Shown here one piece after another: positions 1 to 5,898 of a stretch of DNA of 10,013 nucleotides. The stretch comes from Pseudomonadota bacterium (GTDB lineage Bacteria; Pseudomonadota; Gammaproteobacteria; Pseudomonadales; UBA5518): NCBI GenBank assembly GCA_022705125.1, contig JAKJFB010000075.1, positions 1-10,013 of the forward strand, given 5' to 3'. Below the pieces are notes generated by a model. That model ran no database searches, was not told the DNA's origin, and worked only from the letters and a program-made list of their open reading frames with translations. Position 1 is the first letter of the stretch. Each line of letters starts with the position of its first letter. A program made the translations under genes and the position numbers.

Positions 1-1
1 C

Positions 2-1126
2 TCGGACAATATGCACGACCACGACGGCGACAACCGGCCCATCCCGACCCTGGTGGCCGACGACGCGGAGTTCACCGCGTTGTTCGACGTCCTCGAGCGC
101 TACCCGGCGGCGAGCTACCAGGTCATCGTCGATACCGCGATGCGCAAGACCGGGCCGCAGTCGCTGGAGCGCCTGGAGCGACTGCTGAAGGGACGCAGGA
201 CGCGCGTGCAGATCGCCGGCGCGATTCCCACGCTGGAGTTCCAGAAAGACATCCTTCCGGCGATGGAAGCCTCGGTGAAGAAGATGCAGGACGCCGGCGT
301 GGACCTGTGGCCGGGCTACGCGCACGTCTCGCCGACCAGCACGCTCAGCCTGGTGAAGTCGTTGATCTTCGCGCAGTCGAACGACTACGTCTGGCACGAG
401 GTGGTGCTGGCCGAGACGCACGAGGAAAAGGCGCGGTTGCTGGCCGATCCCGGCTGGCGGGCGCGGGCGCGCGAGTCCTGGGACACGAAGGCGTGGAAAC
501 ACTCGCCGATGAACAACCCCCAGGATCTCTACCTGCTCGATTCCGCGAACGGCACCGGCCCGGTCGACATCACGCTGAAGCAGTTCGCCGACAGCCGCGG
601 CCTGCACCGCTCCGACGCGATGGCGCAGTGGATCCTGGAGAACGGCACGCATTCCACCGTGCACATGGCGCCTTTCCCGAAGGACGAGGCGCTCACCACG
701 CGGTTGCTGCTCGAACCGAAGACGGTGGGCAACATCTCGGATGCCGGCGCGCACCTGCAGATGCTCTGCGGCGGCGGCGAGAACATCCTGCTGTTCAGCA
801 AGTACGTGAAGGAGAACCGCATCACGCTGGAGCAGGCGATCCACGTGATGACCGGCAAGCTCGCGAATTTCTTCAACCTGCACGACCGCGGCGAGATCAG
901 GGTCGGCAAGCGCGCGGACATCGCGGTGTTCGACCTCGACGAGGTGCAGTACCGCAAGATGGAGAAGCGCTTCGACGTGCCGGACGGCAAGGGCGGCACC
1001 ACGTGGCGCTTCACGCGCCCGCCGGCGCCGATGCGCCTCACGCTGGTCAATGGTGTGTCCACCTTCGACGGCCGGCAGTTCACCGGGGCGATGCCGGGCG
1101 AGTTCCTCGGCCCCGCGCTCGCCTGA
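2..1126 (+). CDS. Amidohydrolase, N-acyl-D-amino-acid deacylase type (5' partial)
   Basis: The frame is open from base 2, ahead of the first ATG (base 11), so the N-terminus is missing. Family members are about 480-570 residues, and roughly 375 remain here. The family consists of metal-dependent TIM-barrel hydrolases acting on amide or cyclic amide bonds. Visible support: a run similar to the family's HDGDNRP segment at the left edge, the barrel-end motif SDAGAH (near base 740) with the conserved metal-site Asp, and a C-terminal GEIRVGKRADIAVFDLDE stretch that forms the small beta-sandwich typical of amidohydrolases. The N-terminal HxH metal site would lie upstream of the window. The substrate is unknown: peptide deacylation is only the family's best-known reaction, and many members in catabolic clusters are uncharacterised. 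A 244-nt gap separates it from the next gene, so it may close an upstream operon. Confidence 0.8.
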   Translation, partial: SDNMHDHDGDNRPIPTLVADDAEFTALFDVLERYPAASYQVIVDTAMRKTGPQSLERLERLLKGRRTRVQIAGAIPTLEFQKDILPAMEASVKKMQDAGVDLWPGYAHVSPTSTLSLVKSLIFAQSNDYVWHEVVLAETHEEKARLLADPGWRARARESWDTKAWKHSPMNNPQDLYLLDSANGTGPVDITLKQFADSRGLHRSDAMAQWILENGTHSTVHMAPFPKDEALTTRLLLEPKTVGNISDAGAHLQMLCGGGENILLFSKYVKENRITLEQAIHVMTGKLANFFNLHDRGEIRVGKRADIAVFDLDEVQYRKMEKRFDVPDGKGGTTWRFTRPPAPMRLTLVNGVSTFDGRQFTGAMPGEFLGPALA

Positions 1127-1145
1127 GCCCGATGGTGGGCCGGTC

Positions 1146-1177
1146 GCGGGGGTTCGCGCTCCCGGCCGGTCCCCCGC
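1146..1177. repeat. GC-rich inverted repeat after the amidohydrolase gene
   Basis: GCGGGGG at 1146-1152 is mirrored by CCCCCGC at 1171-1177, a 7-bp perfect stem with an 18-nt loop that itself contains CCGGCCGG (1162-1169). The 7-mer GGCCGGT occurs three times nearby (1138, 1164, 1188). It lies 20 nt after the stop codon and could attenuate or end transcription, but no T-run follows, so it is not a standard intrinsic terminator. Confidence 0.3.
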
Positions 1178-1206
1178 GCAGCGCGCCGGCCGGTTGCCAC
1201 AAGCCG

Positions 1207-1238
1207 CGGCGATTGCGCTTCTCGGCGATTGCACTTCT
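1207..1238 (+). repeat. 16-bp tandem direct repeat upstream of SDR 1
   Basis: Two abutting 16-bp units, CGGCGATTGCGCTTCT (1207-1222) and CGGCGATTGCACTTCT (1223-1238), differ at one base. They lie about 130 nt before the start codon at 1371 and directly abut an AT-rich patch. Head-to-tail copies in this position are often activator sites, but no protein can be assigned. A chance duplication without function is the alternative. Confidence 0.6.
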
Positions 1239-1257
1239 CTTAGATATAAGTTAAACA
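1229..1257 (+). promoter_or_regulatory. Promoter-like AT-rich patch with a near-palindrome
   Basis: This is one of only two clearly AT-rich intergenic patches in the window. CTTAGATATAAG (1239-1250) is an inverted repeat with five of six base pairs. TATAAG (1245-1250) resembles a -10 box but lacks a -35 box at normal spacing. TTGCAC (1229-1234), 17 nt ahead of TAAACA (1252-1257), is the alternative sigma-70 arrangement, with a poor -10. It could serve the SDR at 1371. The promoter call is tentative. Confidence 0.3.
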
Positions 1258-1370
1258 GTCGGGCGGAATGGCCCGGCGGCGTCCCCGTCTAGTCGGAACG
1301 GGTGATGTCGCCCGGCCTGCGGTCGCCTAGGCTGTGCCGCTCGAACAATAATCTTCAGTCGAGGAGAGCC

Positions 1371-2231
1371 ATGAACATGGACAAGGAACGCGCGGTATTC
1401 GGCGGCGGCGTGGCGGTGATCACCGGCGCGGCCTCGGGGATTGGCGAGGGCCTGGCGCGGCACGCGGCGGCGCTGGGCATGAAGGTGGTGCTCGCGGACA
1501 TCGCGGTGGAGCGCATGGAAGCGGTCGCGGCCGAGATCCGCGCCGCGGGTGGCGAGGCGATGGCCGTTCCCACCGATGTCACCGACGCTGCCGCGATAGA
1601 TCGGCTCGCCGCGATCACGCACGAAACCTGGGGCGACGTGCGACTGCTGATGAACAACGCCGGCGTCGAGACCCTCGGCTTCGTCTGGGAAATGTCGGCC
1701 GCGACCTGGGACAAGACGCTCGCGATCAACATCAACGCGATGGTGCACGGCGTGCGCGCCTTCGCGCCGCGCATGATCGCGGCCGGCAAGCAGGCGTTCA
1801 TCACCAACACCTCCTCGATCGGCGGTCTCGGCATGATGCCGGTGCAGACCTCCTACGTCATGAGCAAGCACGCGGTGCTCTCGTTCAGCGAATGCCTCAG
1901 CCTCGAGATGCAGGTGAAGAAGGCGCCCATCCAGGTCTCGGCGATCCTGCCCGGTCCCGTGGCCACGCGCATTTTCGAGGACTCGAAGCCCGGCACCGAC
2001 CCGATGGTGGCGCACCACCGCGACGTGATGCGCGCGATGCTCGAGCAGTCGGGCATCAGCGGTCTCGAGGCAGCGCAGCGCATCCTGCGCCAGGTTGCCG
2101 CCGGCGAGTTCTGGGTCTCGACGCATCCCGAGATGACCGCGGAGTTCGCGCGCCAGCGCGCCGCGCACCTCTCCGGGCTGACCAGGCCGCAATTGGCCGC
2201 GGAAACGCTGGCCCTGCTCGGCGAGCACTAG
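1371..2231 (+). CDS. SDR-family oxidoreductase 1 (probably NAD-dependent)
   Basis: A 286-residue classical short-chain dehydrogenase/reductase, which interconverts alcohols and ketones with a nicotinamide cofactor in the cytoplasm. The Rossmann motif TGAASGIG is at residues 18-25, NNAG at 95-98, and the catalytic set is Ser149, Tyr162 and Lys166 (YVMSK), with the usual 13-residue Ser-Tyr spacing. Asp43 at the end of the second beta strand predicts NAD(H) rather than NADP(H). The tail after residue 200 is longer than in the usual 250-residue SDR and lacks the common C-terminal tetramer signature. The start at 1371 is chosen because GAGGAG (1361-1366) precedes it; the frame is open further upstream to 1302 without a ribosome site. 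The substrate is unknown. It is the first gene of the left plus-strand run. Confidence 0.9.
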   Translation: MNMDKERAVFGGGVAVITGAASGIGEGLARHAAALGMKVVLADIAVERMEAVAAEIRAAGGEAMAVPTDVTDAAAIDRLAAITHETWGDVRLLMNNAGVETLGFVWEMSAATWDKTLAININAMVHGVRAFAPRMIAAGKQAFITNTSSIGGLGMMPVQTSYVMSKHAVLSFSECLSLEMQVKKAPIQVSAILPGPVATRIFEDSKPGTDPMVAHHRDVMRAMLEQSGISGLEAAQRILRQVAAGEFWVSTHPEMTAEFARQRAAHLSGLTRPQLAAETLALLGEH

Positions 2232-2264
2232 CGCGCCACAACCTGCAGGCCGGGCACGTTCCGC

Positions 2265-2285
2265 AGGTCGGGCTTCAGCCCGACA
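2265..2285 (+). repeat. REP hairpin, copy 1
   Basis: GTCGGGCTTCAGCCCGAC (2267-2284) is a perfect palindrome with 8-bp arms around TC. It sits inside a 21-nt stretch identical to copy 2, which starts 48 nt further on. It begins 33 nt after the SDR stop codon. REP elements of this kind are usually dispersed extragenic hairpins spread by RAYT transposases, and they can slow transcription or protect mRNA ends. Confidence 0.8.
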
Positions 2286-2296
2286 CAAACCCGCAC

Positions 2297-2304
2297 GTCG
2301 GGCT
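2297..2304 (+). repeat. Half REP arm between copies 1 and 2
   Basis: GTCGGGCT, the left arm of the flanking hairpins, occurs here without its right arm; CCCC follows. It looks like a decayed or truncated REP copy, giving three left arms in about 70 nt. Confidence 0.45.
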
Positions 2305-2310
2305 GCCCCC

Positions 2311-2333
2311 GTAGGTCGGGCTTCAGCCCGACA
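2311..2333 (+). repeat. REP hairpin, copy 2, with GTAG head
   Basis: GTCGGGCTTCAGCCCGAC (2315-2332) is directly preceded by GTAG (2311-2314), the tetranucleotide that RAYT (TnpA-REP) enzymes recognise next to REP hairpins. Copy 1 has GCAG in that place. This is the most intact REP of the window. No RAYT gene is present here, so it would act in trans from elsewhere in the genome. Confidence 0.8.
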
Positions 2334-2366
2334 AGGAACCGGCATCACCCAACCCGCCGGGTCGAA

Positions 2367-2388
2367 ATCGGCACGAATGCCGACCCGC
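2367..2388 (-). repeat. REP-like hairpin 3, reverse orientation
   Basis: TCGGCA (2368-2373) and TGCCGA (2378-2383) form a 6-bp stem around CGAA. Read on the minus strand, it begins GCGGGTCG and continues with a TTCG loop, matching the plus-strand hairpin at 3458-3479 in both prefix and layout. It lies opposite in orientation to copies 1 and 2, so the 183-nt spacer resembles a BIME (paired REPs). It ends 26 nt before the next start codon. Confidence 0.65.
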
Positions 2389-2414
2389 ATGGAAAATCAG
2401 ACGAGAGGCTGCAC

Positions 2415-3449
2415 ATGATCGTTGTCCAGGATCGTATCGACGTCGCCCCCGCGGACCTGCCGCGCCTGCGGACGATGCTGCGGGAACGCTACCTGCCCGG
2501 CGCCGCGGCGCGAGGCCTCACGCTGATCGACGAACTGGTCTCCCCGCCGCTGCAGCTGCAGGAGCGGCCCAACACCCTCTGGCTGCGCTGGTCGCTGGCC
2601 GACGCGGGCGCTTTCTGGGCCGCGCGCTATGCCTCGGGGGATCCCGCCGTCGTGGCTTTCTGGGCCGAGCTCGACACGTTCGTACTAGAGCGCGAGCGGC
2701 ATTACCTGGTGCCGGCCGATGCGGCGTTGCCGGGGCCCGAGGACACCACGGCGTACCGGTGCCAGCCGCTCGCCTGGCGCGAGACCGCGCAGCTCTACCT
2801 GAAGAACGAGATCACGGCCGCGGAGCGCGCCGCCCTTGTCGCGCTGCTGGAGCGCGCCGCGACGGAACTGCCCGGCCTGGGTACGGTGAGCCTTGCCGCG
2901 AACTTCGTGCCCGATTACGGCGCCGGCCATTACACCTGGGACCTCGTGTACCCCGACCGCGCCACGGCCGAGACGGCGCGCGCCTCGTCGTTCTGGCGCG
3001 AGCAACTGCTGCCTGCGCTCGATCGCCACTGCCGCGCGCGCGCCGCGCTCGGCCTCGAGACCCTGGGCGCCGGTGCACGCGCACCCGCGCTCGCCAGCGG
3101 CGTGAAGCGCACGGCACTGTTCCGCCTGCTGCCGGATGTTTCCCCGGAGCTGCAGGCGCGTTTCGCGCGCGACACCCTCGAGATGGCCGCCCAGATCCCG
3201 GCGATCCTCAACTGGCGCCTGAGCCGCGCCGTGGCGCTCGCTTGGGACGCGCCGGACTGCGCCCCCTGGAGTTTCGTGTGGGAGCAGGAGTACGCGACGC
3301 TCGATGGACTGAACGTGGACTACATGGTGCATCCGCACCACTGGGCGCACATCGACCGCTGGTTCGATCCGGAATCGGGCGCACAGATCATCGACACCGC
3401 GTTGTGCCACGCGTTCGCACCGCTGGCGCAAAGCGTCATTGTGCTGTAG
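2415..3449 (+). CDS. Three-module Dabb/dimeric alpha-beta-barrel-like protein
   Basis: 344 residues with no signal peptide or membrane span visible, so probably cytoplasmic. Three ferredoxin-like modules can be drawn from the pattern of strand, helix and strand. Module 1 is residues 1-98. Module 2 is about 123-212, with LPGLGTVSLAANF and a following GHYTWDLVYPD strand. Module 3 is about 231-344, opening with KRTALFRLL and carrying the classic Dabb ending near HPHHWAHIDRWF (HPHH at 306-309). Known Dabb, EthD and ABM proteins are single or double modules that dimerise into a barrel and act as small monooxygenases, cyclases or lyases, or bind a ligand. Three modules in one chain is less usual. 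No specific catalytic residue can be assigned. GAGAGG (2402-2407) supports the start. REP clusters flank it on both sides, so its transcript may be partly separated from those of its neighbours. Confidence 0.75.
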   Translation: MIVVQDRIDVAPADLPRLRTMLRERYLPGAAARGLTLIDELVSPPLQLQERPNTLWLRWSLADAGAFWAARYASGDPAVVAFWAELDTFVLERERHYLVPADAALPGPEDTTAYRCQPLAWRETAQLYLKNEITAAERAALVALLERAATELPGLGTVSLAANFVPDYGAGHYTWDLVYPDRATAETARASSFWREQLLPALDRHCRARAALGLETLGAGARAPALASGVKRTALFRLLPDVSPELQARFARDTLEMAAQIPAILNWRLSRAVALAWDAPDCAPWSFVWEQEYATLDGLNVDYMVHPHHWAHIDRWFDPESGAQIIDTALCHAFAPLAQSVIVL

Positions 3450-3479
3450 GTCGCCCCGCGGGTCGCCATTCATGGCGAC
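3446..3479 (+). repeat. REP-like hairpin overlapping a stop codon
   Basis: GTCGCCATTCATGGCGAC (3462-3479) is a perfect palindrome with 8-bp arms. The stretch starts with GTAGGTCG at 3446, so the GTAG head includes the TAG stop (3447-3449) of the Dabb-like gene. GCGGGTCG (3458-3465) matches the prefix of the minus-strand hairpin at 2367-2388. Compared with copies 1 and 2, the scaffold GTCG, TTCA and CGAC is kept while both stem arms change together. Confidence 0.7.
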
Positions 3480-3501
3480 ATCAGCATTGGGAAAGGCACC
3501 T

Positions 3502-3519
3502 GTCGGCATGAATGCCGAT
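3502..3519 (-). repeat. REP-like hairpin, reverse orientation
   Basis: GTCGGCATGAATGCCGAT forms seven perfect pairs around GA, with a closing G-T pair. It is inverted relative to the hairpin 22 nt upstream and differs from it by matched changes in both arms (C/G swapped with G/C). The two form a BIME-like pair filling the 100-nt gap before SDR 2. Confidence 0.65.
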
Positions 3520-3549
3520 CAACATTCAAAACCGGGAAGAGGTAGAAAA

Positions 3550-4419
3550 ATGGCCAAGTTACTCGAAGGAAAGATCGCGCTGGTCACCGGCGCAAGCCGC
3601 GGCATCGGCCGCGCATTGGCGCAGCGCCTGGGGGCCGAGGGTGCCACCGTGGTGGTGAGTGCGCGCAGCCTGGATACGGCCGGCCAGTACGCCGGCACGC
3701 TGCGCGAGACGGTGGCGTTGATCGAGGCGGCCGGCGGGCGCGCGATGCCGCTGGTCGCGGACATCGAGAATCCGGTCGATGTCGAGGGCCTGGTCGGACG
3801 CGCGGTGGCGCTCGCCGGTGGCCTCGACATCCTGATCCACAGCGGCGGCAAGGCGGAATACGCGCCCACGGCCGAGATGCCGCTGGATATGTTCGATCGC
3901 ACCATCCAGCACTACCTGCGCGCGCCCTTCGCGCTGGTGCAGAAGGCCGTGCCCGAGATGCGCAAGCGCGGCGCGGGCTGGATCGTGGTGCTCGGTTCGG
4001 TCACGGCGCAGCCGCCCGGACGGCCCTACGACGAATGGGCCACCTATGGTGGCGCCACGGTCTACGCGGCCATCAAGGCCGCCGTGCATCGCATGACGCA
4101 GGGTTTGGCCGCCGAGCTGCTGCCCGACAACATCGCCGTGAACACGCTGGCGCCGAGCACCGCGATCCGCACGCCGGGCGCCGTCGACCTGATTCCCGAG
4201 GAATACCCGTCGGAGCGCATCGAGTACATCGTCGAGACCGGGCTCGCGCTGTGCCACCTGCCGGCGCGCGAGCGCACCGGGCTCACCGCCTACAGCCTGC
4301 ACTTCCCGCTGGCGCACAAACTGCCGGTCCACACGCTGGACGGGCGCGAGCGCATCGAGGATCCGGTGATCCCGCCTTACGCCCATCCGGCGATCGTGGC
4401 GTCGGGCGAAGGCAGCTGA
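3550..4419 (+). CDS. SDR-family oxidoreductase 2, variant active-site loop (probably NADP-dependent)
   Basis: 289 residues, cytoplasmic. The cofactor motif TGASRGIG is at 13-20. Arg17 and Arg39 (VSARS) both favour NADP(H). Two departures from the SDR norm are visible. The NNAG element is replaced by HSGG at 97-100. The catalytic Ser150 and Tyr172 (YAAIK, Lys176) are 22 residues apart instead of about 13, with an insert rich in Pro, Tyr and Trp (QPPGRPYDEWATYGG). The C-terminus after residue 225 is long and Pro/His-rich. Similar loops occur in some uncharacterised SDRs of actinobacteria and catabolic proteobacteria, from memory of such sequences. The start at 3550 follows GAAGAGG (3536-3542); longer in-frame starts would run through the REP hairpins and are unlikely. 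It lies 20 nt ahead of the MDR gene, so the two are probably co-transcribed. The substrate is unknown. Confidence 0.88.
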   Translation: MAKLLEGKIALVTGASRGIGRALAQRLGAEGATVVVSARSLDTAGQYAGTLRETVALIEAAGGRAMPLVADIENPVDVEGLVGRAVALAGGLDILIHSGGKAEYAPTAEMPLDMFDRTIQHYLRAPFALVQKAVPEMRKRGAGWIVVLGSVTAQPPGRPYDEWATYGGATVYAAIKAAVHRMTQGLAAELLPDNIAVNTLAPSTAIRTPGAVDLIPEEYPSERIEYIVETGLALCHLPARERTGLTAYSLHFPLAHKLPVHTLDGRERIEDPVIPPYAHPAIVASGEGS

Positions 4420-4439
4420 GCGACACAGGAGAAAACCCC

Positions 4440-5423
4440 ATGTTTGCGATGATCATCAACGAGACCGGTGGCCCCGAGGTCCTGCAATACGGCGAGATCG
4501 CCACGCCCGAGCCTGGCCCCGGCGAAGTGCGTATCCGCGTGGCCTACGCCGGCGTGAACCCCGCCGACTGGAAGAACCGCCAGGGCATGCTCGCGGCGTT
4601 TCGCCCCTACGTGTTCCCGTACATCATCGGTTTCGATGCCGCGGGCGTGGTCGACAAGCTAGGCGCCGGCGTCAGTGGCTTCAATGTCGGCGACCGCGTG
4701 TTCACGCCCACCAATCACGGCCAGGGCGGGCAGGGCAGCTACGCGCAATTCGCGATCGCGACCGCGGACCGCGTGGCGCACATGCCGCAGGGGCTGAGCT
4801 TCGCGCAGGCCGCCGCGTTGCCCGTTGCCGCGCTCACCGCGTGGCAGGGCCTGTTCGATCGCGGCGAGCTCAAGGCCGGACAGCGCGCGCTGATCCACGG
4901 CGGATCGGGCGGACTGGGCGGCTTCGCGGTGCAGTTCGCGCGCTGGGCCGGTGCGCATGTGGCGGCGACCTGCAGCACGCCGAACGTCGAGTACCTGCGC
5001 GAGCTCGGCGTGGAGCGCGTGATCGACTACCGCCGGGAGAACATCGCCGAGGCCGTTGCCACGTGGGCGCCGGGCGGGCTCGATTACCTGATGGACGCGG
5101 TGGGCGTGAGCACGCTGCCGAACGGGCTGGACCTGGTGCGTGCGGGCGGCACCTTCGTCAGCATCCCGACGCTGAACGACGACGGCGACATCCCGGCGGC
5201 CGCGGCCGCCGGTGCGGCCAGGGGCGTGAAGCGCGTGTTCTCGACGATGACCGACATCGGTTGCGGGCCCACGCTCACGAAGATCGGTGAATTGCTGGTC
5301 GCCGGCCACGTGAAGCTGCCGCCGCTGCGCGAGTTCGCGCTGCGCGAGGCCGCGGATGCGCATCGTGACATCCAGGGCGGCCACACGCGCGGCAAGATCG
5401 TGCTGAAAGTCGCGGATCTCTGA
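4440..5423 (+). CDS. Zinc-independent MDR oxidoreductase, NADPH:quinone reductase type
   Basis: 327 residues, the usual length for quinone oxidoreductase-like medium-chain dehydrogenases. The N-terminal GroES-like domain spans about 1-120 (GVNPADWKNRQG, GFDAAGVV, GDRVF) and lacks the zinc-binding Cys/His set. The Rossmann domain follows, with HGGSGGLG at 153-160. VIDYRRENI near residues 190-200 is typical of NADPH-using members. Such enzymes reduce quinones or the C=C bond of enones, or oxidise alcohols, in the cytoplasm. The extra stretch GDIPAAAAAGAARGVKR is low-complexity but still in the fold's normal variable region. AGGAGA (4427-4432) lies 7 nt before the ATG. It follows SDR 2 by 20 nt and probably shares its transcript, suggesting sequential redox steps on one intermediate. 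Confidence 0.9.
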   Translation: MFAMIINETGGPEVLQYGEIATPEPGPGEVRIRVAYAGVNPADWKNRQGMLAAFRPYVFPYIIGFDAAGVVDKLGAGVSGFNVGDRVFTPTNHGQGGQGSYAQFAIATADRVAHMPQGLSFAQAAALPVAALTAWQGLFDRGELKAGQRALIHGGSGGLGGFAVQFARWAGAHVAATCSTPNVEYLRELGVERVIDYRRENIAEAVATWAPGGLDYLMDAVGVSTLPNGLDLVRAGGTFVSIPTLNDDGDIPAAAAAGAARGVKRVFSTMTDIGCGPTLTKIGELLVAGHVKLPPLREFALREAADAHRDIQGGHTRGKIVLKVADL

Positions 5424-5431
5424 TGGCCATC

Positions 5432-5459
5432 ACGGCAGGCTGTCTGCGCAGCTCGCCGT
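5432..5459. repeat. Imperfect stem in the MDR-VOC gap
   Basis: ACGGC (5432-5436) pairs with GCCGT (5455-5459), and the interior contains the palindrome CTGCGCAG (5444-5451). It fills most of the 67-nt gap. No T-run follows; it may be a weak attenuator or mean nothing. Confidence 0.2.
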
Positions 5460-5490
5460 CTCCCCTGCAATAACCAAACGGAGAAGGTTC

Positions 5491-5898
5491 ATGAGCACCC
5501 TGAGCAACAACTACAGTTTCACCAAGATCGTCGTCGATGATCTGGATCGGACCGCCGATTTCTACAAGCGGGTATTCGATTACAAGGAATTCCAGCGCGT
5601 ACAGTCGGACGTCGCCGGCGAGCCGATGTCGGAAATCATCATGGTCAAGGGCACGAGCATGGAGGGCGATCTGCCGCTGGTGATCTGGAAGTGGCCCCGG
5701 CGTCCGGCGCCTGCCGCAAGCGACGTGATCCTCGGTTTCGTGACATCCAGCGTCGATGAATTGGTGGCACGCGTACCGGCCGCAGGCGGCAGGATCATCC
5801 AGGCACCCAAGGACGATCCGGAGCACGGTGTCCGCGTCGGCTTCGTGGCCGACGTGGACGGGCGGCTCATCGAGGTCGTGCAGATGCTGCAGGGCTGA
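5491..5898 (+). CDS. VOC/glyoxalase-fold protein, metal site mostly absent
   Basis: 135 residues, matching the two beta-alpha-beta3 halves of the vicinal oxygen chelate fold: KIVVDDLDRTADFYKRVF at the start of half one, and GFVTSSVDELVARVPAAGGRI followed by GVRVGFVADVDGRLIEVVQ in half two. Glyoxalases and extradiol dioxygenases in this fold bind a metal through His and Glu residues. Here the usual first His is Lys and the half-two His is lost, while the terminal Glu128 remains. A metal-free binding or isomerase role, or a different substrate site, is more likely than standard glyoxalase activity. GGAGAAGG (5480-5487) gives a clear start. It ends the left run and overlaps the TetR gene tail to tail by 32 nt. 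The function is unknown. Confidence 0.85.
   Translation: MSTLSNNYSFTKIVVDDLDRTADFYKRVFDYKEFQRVQSDVAGEPMSEIIMVKGTSMEGDLPLVIWKWPRRPAPAASDVILGFVTSSVDELVARVPAAGGRIIQAPKDDPEHGVRVGFVADVDGRLIEVVQMLQG

Noticed and set aside
1251..1256. TTAAAC shared with the tetR control region as a common operator
   Set aside because: Six bases in two AT-rich patches is too little; the AAACGTTT palindrome is not present at the first site.
2265..2384. CRISPR-like array
   Set aside because: The repeats are short palindromes in mixed orientation with irregular spacing and no cas gene; REP elements explain them better.
1251..2390. 379-codon minus-strand frame opposite SDR 1
   Set aside because: Same reason: low-complexity composition, no family signature, and it spans the REP hairpins.
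3439..3549. N-terminal extension of SDR 2
   Set aside because: It would translate through two REP hairpins and overlap the previous gene; the Shine-Dalgarno site at 3536-3542 fits the ATG at 3550.
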